Shown here: positions 43,240 to 50,291 of the stretch, one piece after another
Numbering within the stretch: position 1 is the first letter of the stretch
How the letters are laid out: each line of letters starts with the position of its first letter
DNA from: Streptomyces malachitofuscus
GTDB taxonomy: Bacteria; Actinomycetota; Actinomycetes; Streptomycetales; Streptomycetaceae
Direction: 5' to 3'
Length of the DNA: 64,000 nucleotides
Assembly: GCF_014650055.1 (NCBI RefSeq)
Contig: NZ_BMUF01000008.1
Coordinates: forward strand, 124,001 to 188,000
Position numbers and translations under genes: made by a program
The notes under the pieces: generated by a model
Database searches by the model: none
Told to the model about the DNA's origin: nothing
Seen by the model: the letters and a program-made list of their open reading frames with translations, nothing else

Positions 43240-43938
43240 TTAGGGCTCGTCGCGCCTGGCGGCCTCTTCCGCGGCCTCCTTGGCTTCGACCTCGGGGTCG
43301 AGCGCGCTCAGGTCACTGCCGTCCACCGACGTCAGCTTGGTCGAGCCCGACACATCCGTCGCGGCCGGCGGCTCCACCAGCCAGTCCGGGTTGGCCTGCT
43401 TGTCCCACCACTTCCAGGCGGCGAAGGCGCCGCCTGCCACGGCTCCCATGATCAGAACCATGCGCGCGGCACGGCCGGCCTTCGCCCGGCGCTGCTGCCT
43501 GCGGACGATCTTCTGGATCTGCCGGGCGGACACCTGGCCGCGCAGAGCGGCCAGCGCGGCGGCGCTGCGGGCCGCGGCCTCCTCCCTCGCGGGACCGGCG
43601 GCGGCCACCGCCTGCTCGATCATCGGCCGGGAGTAGTCCGCCGCCTGCCGAGCGGCCATGCGGGTGCGGACGGCGGCCTGCTGGGCGGCCTTGTCGACCT
43701 TCGGCGGCACATGCGTCCGGGCCTGTTCCAGATAGGGCTGCACATGGGCGCCGTACTGGACGCGGGCATGCCCGGCGGCCTGTGTCACCTTGGGCGCCAG
43801 CCGTACGCGGGCCTCCTGTGCGTAGTGCGCGGCCCTGACCTTGGCCGTGTCGGCGTAGGGCGCCACCACTTCCGCGGCGTGCAGCACGCTGTCCTTCGCC
43901 GAACCGGTCGCGGCGCGCACGCTGTCGATGCGGGTCAC
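43240..43938 (-). CDS. DUF5324-family membrane-associated protein
   Basis: A 232-residue protein. Residues 1-140 are long Ala/Arg/Gln-rich amphipathic helices with repeats such as ARVRLAPKVTQAAGHARVQYG and VPPKVDKAAQQAAVRT, a probable coiled-coil or apolipoprotein-like surface helix. A short membrane segment (about 158-178, AARMVLIMGAVAGGAFAAWKWW) follows, then an acidic tail. Streptomyces family of unknown function. Convergent with tRNA-Ala. Confidence 0.8.
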   Translation of the reverse strand: MTRIDSVRAATGSAKDSVLHAAEVVAPYADTAKVRAAHYAQEARVRLAPKVTQAAGHARVQYGAHVQPYLEQARTHVPPKVDKAAQQAAVRTRMAARQAADYSRPMIEQAVAAAGPAREEAAARSAAALAALRGQVSARQIQKIVRRQQRRAKAGRAARMVLIMGAVAGGAFAAWKWWDKQANPDWLVEPPAATDVSGSTKLTSVDGSDLSALDPEVEAKEAAEEAARRDEP

Positions 43939-44277
43939 GGGTTCCTCCTCCTCGGTGGCGTACGGTATTTCGACTTTCCACCCTTTTACGGATCATGCCT
44001 GCCGGGACGCCGTGGGGCATGCGCGGACGGGCATACGGGTGCCGGTGTACTTGATCGATGGTGATATCGAGTGCGATAGCGGATGAATCCGGTGCAACGG
44101 GAGCTTGTCGTCGACAATGCCACGGATCGCCGTCATGCGCCCCCGCCACGGGAGTACCGGCCCCGTTTTCCCCAAACCGAACGGCCCTGTTGCCCTCCGG
44201 TGAACGCAGGTCGGGCGACTGGGCGCGCCGTCCGTGCGAGGATCAGGGAGTCACGGAAAGACAACGGAAGGCACATC
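43939..44277. other. 339-bp gap between DUF5324 and ppiA
   Basis: Divergent promoters for DUF5324 (minus) and the cyclophilin gene (plus) must lie here. TTGATC at 44051-44056 and GATAGC at 44075-44080 are 18 bp apart and form a weak promoter candidate for the cyclophilin gene. I saw no coding bias, tRNA or strong palindrome. Confidence 0.35.
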
Positions 44278-44805
44278 GTGGCTGAGCAGCTCTACGCCAC
44301 CCTGAAGACCAATCACGGCGACATCGAGGTCCGGCTCTTCCCGAACCACGCGCCGATCACGGTCAAGAACTTCGTCGAGCTCGCCAAGGGCGAGCGGGAG
44401 TGGACCCACCCGCAGACCGGTCAGAAGTCCACGGACAAGCTCTACGACGGCACGGTCTTCCACCGGGTGATCAGTGGCTTCATGATCCAGGGCGGGGACC
44501 CGCTGGGGAACGGCACCGGTGGGCCCGGCTACCAGTTCGAGGACGAGTTCCACCCGGACCTGCGCTTCGACAAGCCCTACCTGCTGGCGATGGCCAACGC
44601 CGGTCCGGGCACCAACGGCTCGCAGTTCTTCATCACCGTCTCCCCGACGGCGTGGCTGAACCGCAAGCACACCATCTTCGGTGAGGTCACCGACGCGGCG
44701 AGCCAGAAGGTCATCGACACGATCGCGTCCACGCAGACCAACCCGCGCACCGACCGCCCGCTGAAGGACGTGGTGATCGAGTCGGTCGAGGTCCGCGAGG
44801 GCTGA
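44278..44805 (+). CDS. ppiA: Peptidyl-prolyl cis-trans isomerase (cyclophilin)
   Basis: A 175-residue cytoplasmic cyclophilin that speeds proline isomerisation. GTG start at 44278 (VAEQLYATLKTNHGDIEVRL) with GGAAGG upstream; no signal peptide. Motifs: YDGTVFHRVISGFMIQGGDP (catalytic Arg in FHRV), GTNGSQFFITVSPTAWL, KHTIFGEV. Mycobacteria have ppiA in the same place near gyrA. A strong terminator follows. Confidence 0.95.
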   Translation: MAEQLYATLKTNHGDIEVRLFPNHAPITVKNFVELAKGEREWTHPQTGQKSTDKLYDGTVFHRVISGFMIQGGDPLGNGTGGPGYQFEDEFHPDLRFDKPYLLAMANAGPGTNGSQFFITVSPTAWLNRKHTIFGEVTDAASQKVIDTIASTQTNPRTDRPLKDVVIESVEVREG

Positions 44806-44847
44806 GCACCTTGTCCCGGAGCGCGAAAGCGCTCGAAGGGAACCAAT

Positions 44848-44888
44848 CGCCCCGCTCATCCGTAAGGATGGGCGGGGCGGGCCTTTTT
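44848..44888 (+). terminator. Intrinsic terminator after ppiA
   Basis: A 14-bp stem (44848-44861 with 44866-44879), one G-U pair, loop GTAA, then GGCCTTTTT. Just upstream of the rhomboid SD. Confidence 0.9.
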
Positions 44889-44909
44889 CCACACGACCTA
44901 GGGGATCCC

Positions 44910-45797
44910 ATGGACGACCAGGCTGCCGGCAGCCCGCAGGGCGCCCAGCGTGTCCCTGTCTGCTACCGCCATCCGGACCGCGAGACCGGTATCCGCTGCA
45001 CCCGGTGCGAGCGGCCGATCTGCCCGGAGTGCATGGTCGACGCCTCGGTCGGTTTCCAGTGCCCGGAGTGCGTCCGGGGCGGTTCCGGTACGGGGCACTC
45101 GCCCTCGGCCTCCATGCCCCGCACGATCGCCGGCGGAACCGTCGCCGCCGATCCCCGGCTGCTGACCAAGATCCTCCTCGGGATCAATCTCGCGGTGTTC
45201 CTCGCCGTGCAGATCCGGCCGTCGCTGCTGGACCCGCTCGTGCTGGTCGGTGTCTGGCCGCCGGAGCCCTTCCTGCCCACCGAGGGCGTGGCGGAGGGCG
45301 AGTGGTATCGCCTGGTCACCTCGATGTTCACGCATGAGGCGATCTGGCACTTCGGCTTCAACATGCTCGGTCTGTGGTGGCTCGGCGGACCGCTGGAGGA
45401 GGCCTTGGGCCGCGCCCGTTATCTCGCGCTCTATCTGATCTCGGGGTTGGCCGGCAGTGCGCTGACCTATCTGCTGGCGTCGGGGACCACGGCCTCGCTC
45501 GGTGCTTCAGGAGCGATCTTCGGCCTGTTCGGTGCGATCGCCGTCCTGATGCGCCGGCTCAACCAGGACATGCGTCCGATCATCGCCCTGCTGGTGATCA
45601 ACGTGATCATCACCTTCGGATGGGGCAACATCGCCTGGCAGGCCCACCTGGGCGGGTTCGTCGCCGGTGTCGTGATCGGGTACGCCATGGTCCACGCCCC
45701 GCGGGAACGGCGGGCGCTGGTGCAGTACGGCACCTGTGCGCTGGTGCTGGGCGTGGCCGTGGTGATGACCGTGCTGAGGACGGCGCAGCTCACCTGA
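44910..45797 (+). CDS. Rhomboid-family intramembrane serine protease
   Basis: A 295-residue protein starting at ATG 44910 with AGGGGA as SD. The N-terminus holds a zinc-binding B-box-like cluster: CYRHPDRETGIRCTRCERPICPECM and FQCPECV. The membrane core has six or seven helices with the catalytic Ser200 in GASGAIFG and His246 in AHLGGFVAG; the preceding WHFGFNMLGLWWLG loop is typical. Substrates unknown; cleavage occurs in the membrane. It precedes the DnaA-box cluster. Confidence 0.93.
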   Translation: MDDQAAGSPQGAQRVPVCYRHPDRETGIRCTRCERPICPECMVDASVGFQCPECVRGGSGTGHSPSASMPRTIAGGTVAADPRLLTKILLGINLAVFLAVQIRPSLLDPLVLVGVWPPEPFLPTEGVAEGEWYRLVTSMFTHEAIWHFGFNMLGLWWLGGPLEEALGRARYLALYLISGLAGSALTYLLASGTTASLGASGAIFGLFGAIAVLMRRLNQDMRPIIALLVINVIITFGWGNIAWQAHLGGFVAGVVIGYAMVHAPRERRALVQYGTCALVLGVAVVMTVLRTAQLT

Positions 45798-45806
45798 GTG
45801 GCAAGG

Positions 45807-46007
45807 TTGTCCACAGATCGTGGCGGATCTTGTGCACAGGGTGCGGAGAAGCCGAGGTTCTCGTCAATCGACCCGCCTTTTCGCAGGTCAGGGCAGTTGG
45901 CGAACATGCTTTCGGTTGCCGGTGTTTCTGTCACACCAGCGTCAACCCCCGGAGGGTTATCCACAGATCGGGTTGCCTATCCACATGTGGACAAGGGCTG
46001 TGGATAA
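45807..46007. promoter_or_regulatory. DnaA-box cluster between the rhomboid gene and crgA
   Basis: Six DnaA-type boxes in 201 bp: exact TTGTCCACA at 45807-45815 and exact inverse TGTGGACAA at 45986-45994; TTGTGCACA 45830-45838, TTATCCACA 45957-45965, CTATCCACA 45977-45985 and TGTGGATAA 45999-46007. The last four form a dense pack. The stretch is noncoding, 18 kb from oriC. S. coelicolor has DnaA-titrating clusters near oriC (named H24, H69, D78); this may be one of them. Confidence 0.8.
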
Positions 46008-46022
46008 CTCAGGGGATAGTCC

Positions 46023-46052
46023 TGCCCAGAGCTGTGGGGGCAGCTCTGGGCA
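46023..46052. terminator. Hairpin between the DnaA cluster and crgA
   Basis: A perfect 12-bp stem (46023-46034 with 46041-46052), loop TGGGGG. Placed to end both crgA and the rhomboid transcript. Confidence 0.65.
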
Positions 46053-46078
46053 GAGCAGCGCTCACCGTGGGAAACGCG

Positions 46079-46333
46079 CTACTTCCACTGCGTGGAGACG
46101 CCGAATCCAGCGGCGATGAACCCGAAGCCCACCACGATGTTCCAGTTGCCCAGGGCATCGATGGGCAGGGTGCCGTCGGTGACGTAGAAGACGACGATCC
46201 AGGCCAGGCCGATGAGGAACAACGCCAGCATCACGGGCGCGACCCAGGCGCGGTTGGTCAGCTTGAGGGCCGTCGCCTGCTTCGCGGGCGGCGGCGTGTA
46301 GTCGGCCTTCTTGCGGATACGTGACTTCGGCAC
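46079..46333 (-). CDS. crgA: Cell division protein CrgA
   Basis: An 84-residue inner-membrane protein with two helices (about 32-52, VAPVMLALFLIGLAWIVVFY, and 65-80, IVVGFGFIAAGFGVS) and the N-terminal family signature PKSRIRKKADYTPP. It inhibits or paces Z-ring assembly in Streptomyces hyphae. GTG start at 46333 with AGGAGA. Divergent from the DUF881 gene. Confidence 0.95.
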   Translation of the reverse strand: MPKSRIRKKADYTPPPAKQATALKLTNRAWVAPVMLALFLIGLAWIVVFYVTDGTLPIDALGNWNIVVGFGFIAAGFGVSTQWK

Positions 46334-46474
46334 GAGGGTCTCTCCTGTCGATGCGCTGCGTGGCCGCGCAGGGAACTGAGTCGGGCTCGGAGCAGCGTAC
46401 AAGGGGACTCTGAGCGCTCCCCCGGGCGTCCGTTAGCGTAGTGCTTCCGCGGCGCCGAAGGAGATAAGGGTACG

Positions 46475-47254
46475 TTGAGCAATTCTGCCGACTTCCCCGG
46501 ACCGGAATCCAGTCCTGCCCGCCGACGCCGTGTCCGGCCCGTGCGGATCCTCACCGCGGGCGTCTTCGCCCTGGCGGGGCTCATCTTCTTCACCAGCTTC
46601 GACACGGCCAAGGGCACCAACATCCGCACGGACGCCTCGCTGCTGAAGCTGTCCGATCTGATTCACGAGCGCAGCCGCAAGAACGGGGAGCTCGACGAGT
46701 CCAACGGCGCGTTGCGCGAGGACATCGAGTCGCTCGCCGAGCGGGACGACGGCAGCACCGAGGCCGAGGACGAGAAGCTCGCCGACCTGGAGAAGCGCGC
46801 CGGCACCCAGAAGCTGACGGGCGAGGCGATCACGGTCACCCTCAACGACGCCCCGCCGGACGCCACCGCCAAGCTGCCCGGCTACCCCGAGCCGCAGCCC
46901 GACTATCTGGTCATCCACCAGCAGGACCTCCAGGCCGTGGTGAACGCGATGTGGCAGGGCGGCGCCGAGGGCATCAAGGTCATGGACCAGCGGCTGATCT
47001 CCACCAGCGCGGTGCGCTGCGTGGGCAACACCCTGATCCTCCAGGGACGCGTCTACTCACCGCCGTACAAGATCACGGCGGTCGGGGACCCGGAGAAGCT
47101 GAGGAAGGCGCTCGCGGCCTCGCCGGCGATCCAGAACTACATGGTGTACGTCAACGTCTACGGACTCGGCTGGAAGGTCGAGGACAACGGAACGGCGACC
47201 CTGCCCGGCTACTCGGGCACCGTGGACCTGCACTACGCGCAGCCGGTGGAGTAG
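46475..47254 (+). CDS. DUF881-family membrane protein
   Basis: A 259-residue protein with an unusual TTG start, fixed by the strong SD AAGGAGA. One N-terminal helix (about 24-43, RILTAGVFALAGLIFFTSF), a coiled-coil stretch (about 55-110), then the DUF881 fold with QDLQAVVNAMWQGGAEGIKVMDQRL and TLILQGRVYSPPYKITAVGD. Resembles the division protein DivIC/SteA-type layout by a periplasmic coiled coil, though unrelated in sequence. Same location as mycobacterial Rv0012, between crgA and the pabA-like gene. Confidence 0.9.
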   Translation: MSNSADFPGPESSPARRRRVRPVRILTAGVFALAGLIFFTSFDTAKGTNIRTDASLLKLSDLIHERSRKNGELDESNGALREDIESLAERDDGSTEAEDEKLADLEKRAGTQKLTGEAITVTLNDAPPDATAKLPGYPEPQPDYLVIHQQDLQAVVNAMWQGGAEGIKVMDQRLISTSAVRCVGNTLILQGRVYSPPYKITAVGDPEKLRKALAASPAIQNYMVYVNVYGLGWKVEDNGTATLPGYSGTVDLHYAQPVE

Positions 47255-47288
47255 CGGCCCGTCCGCGGCCGAGACGTCCCCCGTCGAT

Positions 47289-47302
47289 GTTTCACGTGGA
47301 AC
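47289..47302. other. Degenerate parS (one mismatch)
   Basis: GTTTCACGTGGAAC differs from the consensus in one base (A to G in the right arm). It lies in the gap between DUF881 and the small membrane protein. Binding would be weaker if it occurs. Confidence 0.55.
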
Positions 47303-47472
47303 ATGGCCGGACATCGAGGCGTTCCGCCCCACGCCACGTACATACGGGTACACGCGGCGGACTCGTACGGACTTCGCACACCCCGTGGAGGCCGGGAAAC
47401 CGGAGGGGTCGCGCCGTTAGTCTGTTGGCGTACGGCGTGGGTCTGGTGCCGTGGTACGACGGAAGGGACGGC

Positions 47473-47634
47473 ATGTACAGCTGGATCTGGCGGCATCTGC
47501 CGGGCAACGGATGGGTGCGGGCACTCATCTCACTGGTGCTGATCGTCGCCGTGGTCTACGTCCTCTTCCAATACGTCTTTCCGTGGGCCGAGCCTCTGCT
47601 GCCCTTCAACGATGTGACGGTGGACAACCAGTGA
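47473..47634 (+). CDS. Small single-pass membrane protein
   Basis: A 53-residue protein: MYSWIWRHLPGNGW, then the helix VRALISLVLIVAVVYVLFQYV (about 15-35) and a short tail FPWAEPLLPFNDVTV. SD GGAAGGG. The stop overlaps the start of the pabA-like gene (GTGA), so translation is coupled. It is well conserved in placement among Streptomyces; function unknown. Confidence 0.75.
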   Translation: MYSWIWRHLPGNGWVRALISLVLIVAVVYVLFQYVFPWAEPLLPFNDVTVDNQ

Positions 47635-48305
47635 GCGCGCGCATTCTCGTCGTCGACAACTACGACAGCTTCGTCTTCAACCTGGTCCAGTACCTGTACC
47701 AACTGGGCGCCGAGTGCGAGGTCCTGCGCAACGACGAGGTGTCGACGGAGCACGTCCGTGGGGGCACCTCCCGCTCGAGCGGAGCCGAGAGTGGGGGAGG
47801 TTTCGACGGGGTGCTGCTGTCCCCGGGCCCCGGCACTCCTGAGGAGGCGGGCGTCTGCGTGGACATGGTGCGGCACTGCGCGTCGACCGGGGTGCCGGTC
47901 TTCGGTGTCTGTCTCGGCATGCAGTCGATGCAGGTGGCGTACGGCGGCGTGGTGAACCGGGCGCCCGAGCTGCTGCACGGCAAGACCTCGCCGGTGACGC
48001 ACGAGGGCAAGGGTGTCTTCGCCGGCCTGCCCTCCCCGTTCACGGCGACCCGCTACCACTCGCTGGCTGCCGAACCGGCCACGGTACCGGCGGAGCTGGA
48101 GGTCACGGCCCGGACGCCGGACGGCATAGTGATGGGCCTGAGGCATCGTGAACTGCTCGTCGAGGGCGTGCAGTTCCACCCCGAGTCGGTGCTGACCGAG
48201 CACGGCCACCGCATGCTGGCCAACTGGCTGGTGGAGTGCGGGGACCAGGGCGCGGTGGCGAGGTCGGCGGGGCTCGCCCCGGTGGTGGGCAGGTCCACGG
48301 CGTGA
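47631..48305 (+). CDS. Glutamine amidotransferase, PabA/TrpG family
   Basis: A 224-residue class I amidotransferase that supplies ammonia from glutamine to an anthranilate or aminodeoxychorismate synthase. Triad: Cys94 in GVCLGMQ, His183 and Glu185 in VQFHPESV. N-terminus RILVVDNYDSFVFNLVQYL is typical. Residues about 43-57 (VRGGTSRSSGAESGGG) are an extra loop encoded by a short repeat. No synthase subunit lies nearby. It overlaps its neighbours by 4 bp on both sides (small membrane protein and sortase). TrpG or PabA cannot be told apart from sequence here. Confidence 0.88.
   Translation: MSARILVVDNYDSFVFNLVQYLYQLGAECEVLRNDEVSTEHVRGGTSRSSGAESGGGFDGVLLSPGPGTPEEAGVCVDMVRHCASTGVPVFGVCLGMQSMQVAYGGVVNRAPELLHGKTSPVTHEGKGVFAGLPSPFTATRYHSLAAEPATVPAELEVTARTPDGIVMGLRHRELLVEGVQFHPESVLTEHGHRMLANWLVECGDQGAVARSAGLAPVVGRSTA
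47759..47801. repeat. GC-rich interspersed repeat inside the pabA-like gene
   Basis: Contains the perfect 12-bp palindrome CCGCTCGAGCGG (47771-47782) and ends AGTGGGGGAGG. It encodes an extra Gly/Ser/Arg loop between the second strand and VLLSPGPGTPEEAG. The inverse of the element at 57036-57074 is similar (GAGCGGAGC ... AGTGGGGG). Confidence 0.5.
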
Positions 48306-49426
48306 CGGCGCTGCGCCCCGAGCGCGAGTCCGGCGCCTACGGTGCCGGCGACCAGGGCACCTCGTACGGCGGGCAGCCGTACGGGGCGCCGGGTGCGTAC
48401 GGAGCGCCAGGTGCGTACGGGGACGGCTGGTACGACAGCGCGCAGCCCGAGGCCTACGGCGGCGTTTCCGACGGCACCGCCCATCTGCCGCCGGTCGACG
48501 AGGAGACGGTGGCGCTGCGCATCCCCGAGCCGCCGGAGCGGACGGTGCGTGCGGAATCCGCGCCGGCGTCGGGCGGCCGGGCGGCGCGCAGGAAGGCCGC
48601 CAGGAAGCGCCAGGGGCGCCGTGGGGGCTCCCACAAGGCCGCGGAGGTCCACGGAGCCGCTGGAGGCCGGGAAGGGGCGTCAGGGGCTGCTGAGAAGGCC
48701 TCAGGGGCGCCCCTGTCCCGTGTGGAGGCGCGTCGGCGGGCACGGGCGCGCAAGGCGAGTCCGGCGGTCGTCGCCAGCCGGGCCATCGGTGAGGTGTTCA
48801 TCACCTGCGGTGTGCTGATGCTGCTGTTCGTCACCTACCAGCTGTGGTGGACGAACGTGCGGGCCCAGGCGCAGGCCGGCAAGGAGGTCAGCGACCTCCA
48901 GAACGACTGGGCGAACGGCAAGCGCCAGCCGGGCGCCTTCGAGCCGGGACAGGGCTTCGCGCTGCTGCACATCCCGCGGCTCGACGTGGTGGTGCCGATC
49001 GCGGAGGGCATCAGCAGCAAGAAGGTGCTGGACCGGGGCATGGTGGGCCACTACGCGGAGGGCGCGCTGAAGACGGCGATGCCGGACGCGAAGACCGGCA
49101 ACTTCGGGCTCGCGGGCCACCGCAACACGCACGGGGAGCCGTTCCGGTACATCAACCGGCTGGAGCCGGGCGACCCGATCGTCGTGGAGACACAGGACGA
49201 CTACTTCGTCTACAAGATGGCGTCGATACTGCCGGTCACCTCGCCGAGCAATGTGAGCGTCCTCGATCCGGTTCCGAAGGGGTCGGGCTTCACCGGACCG
49301 GGCCGCTACATCACGCTGACCACGTGCACCCCGGAGTTCACCAGCAAGTACCGCTTGATCGTCTGGGGCAAGATGGTCGAGGAACGGCCGCGCAGCAAGG
49401 GCAAGCCGGATGCGCTCGTCAGTTAA
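48302..49426 (+). CDS. srtE1: Class E sortase (SrtE1-like)
   Basis: Anchors LAXTG-type proteins to peptidoglycan; in S. coelicolor the two class E sortases at this locus attach long chaplins needed for aerial hyphae. 374 residues from GTG 48302, which overlaps the pabA-like stop (GTGA). A disordered Gly/Tyr/Pro then Arg/Ala-rich N-terminus (1-150) precedes one helix (about 163-185, AIGEVFITCGVLMLLFVTYQLWW) and the sortase barrel with LAGHRN (His), ITLTTCTPEF (Cys342) and KYRLIVWG (Arg). srtE2 begins 13 bp after. Confidence 0.9.
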   Translation: MTALRPERESGAYGAGDQGTSYGGQPYGAPGAYGAPGAYGDGWYDSAQPEAYGGVSDGTAHLPPVDEETVALRIPEPPERTVRAESAPASGGRAARRKAARKRQGRRGGSHKAAEVHGAAGGREGASGAAEKASGAPLSRVEARRRARARKASPAVVASRAIGEVFITCGVLMLLFVTYQLWWTNVRAQAQAGKEVSDLQNDWANGKRQPGAFEPGQGFALLHIPRLDVVVPIAEGISSKKVLDRGMVGHYAEGALKTAMPDAKTGNFGLAGHRNTHGEPFRYINRLEPGDPIVVETQDDYFVYKMASILPVTSPSNVSVLDPVPKGSGFTGPGRYITLTTCTPEFTSKYRLIVWGKMVEERPRSKGKPDALVS

Positions 49427-49439
49427 GGGCAGAGGAAAC

Positions 49440-50207
49440 GTGGCAGCGACCGCCGACGACACCGCACAGCACTCCGACCCGCCCGCGTCCTCGCCGACGC
49501 GTCGCCGCCGCCGTATGGGGCCGGTGGCGATGGTGGTCAGCTTCTTCGGGGAACTCCTCATCACCGCGGGCCTGGTGCTGGGTCTGTTCGTCGTCTACTC
49601 GCTGTGGTGGACGAACGTGGTCGCGGACCGCGCTGCGGACAAGCAGGCGGACAAGGTCCGCGACGCCTGGGCGCAGGAGTCCGACGAGGGCGGCAGCAGT
49701 GGCGGGCCCGCCTCCTACGACAGCAAGAACGGGGTCGGCTTCCTGCACGTGCCCGCGATGACCGGTGACGAGATCCTCGTCGAGAAGGGCACCTCGATGA
49801 AGGTCCTCAACGACGGTGTCGCCGGTTACTACACCGACCCCGTGAAGGCGACGCTGCCGACGTCCGGCGAGAAGGGCAACTTCTCCCTGGCGGCCCACCG
49901 GGACGGTCACGGCGCGAAGTTCCACGGCATCCACAAGATCGAGAAGGGCGACCCGATCGTCTTCGAGACGAAGGACACGTGGTACGTCTACAAGACCTAC
50001 GCGATCCTCCCGGAGACGTCGAAGTACAACGTCGACGTCCTCGGGAAGATCCCGAAGGAGTCCGGCAGGAAGAAGGCCGGCCACTACATCACGCTGACCA
50101 CCTGCACGCCGGTGTACACCAGCAAGTACCGCTACATCGTCTGGGGCGAACTGGCCCGCACGGAGAAGGTCGACCAGGACCGCACCCCGCCGGCGGAACT
50201 GCGCTGA
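49440..50207 (+). CDS. srtE2: Class E sortase (SrtE2-like)
   Basis: 255 residues from GTG 49440, chosen because AGAGGAAA lies just upstream. The same layout as the preceding sortase without the long N-terminus: a basic start, helix about 27-50 (MVVSFFGELLITAGLVLGLFVVYSLWW), and the catalytic barrel with SLAAHRDGH, ITLTTCTPVY (Cys222) and KYRYIVWG. It arose by tandem duplication with srtE1 (shared IxTxGVLML/LVLGLF-YSLWWTNV stretch). Convergent with pknB across a strong hairpin. Confidence 0.9.
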   Translation: MAATADDTAQHSDPPASSPTRRRRRMGPVAMVVSFFGELLITAGLVLGLFVVYSLWWTNVVADRAADKQADKVRDAWAQESDEGGSSGGPASYDSKNGVGFLHVPAMTGDEILVEKGTSMKVLNDGVAGYYTDPVKATLPTSGEKGNFSLAAHRDGHGAKFHGIHKIEKGDPIVFETKDTWYVYKTYAILPETSKYNVDVLGKIPKESGRKKAGHYITLTTCTPVYTSKYRYIVWGELARTEKVDQDRTPPAELR

Positions 50208-50235
50208 CGTCCCGCGGGGCGACCCGCGCAGGCAA

Positions 50236-50271
50236 GGAGCCCCGGCCCTCTCGATGGAGGGCCGGGGCTCC
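50236..50271. terminator. Bidirectional terminator between srtE2 and pknB
   Basis: A perfect 15-bp GC-rich stem (50236-50250 with 50257-50271) with loop TCGATG, located between the two convergent stops. Confidence 0.85.
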
Positions 50272-50291
50272 TGTCGTGCGGGGGCTACGGG

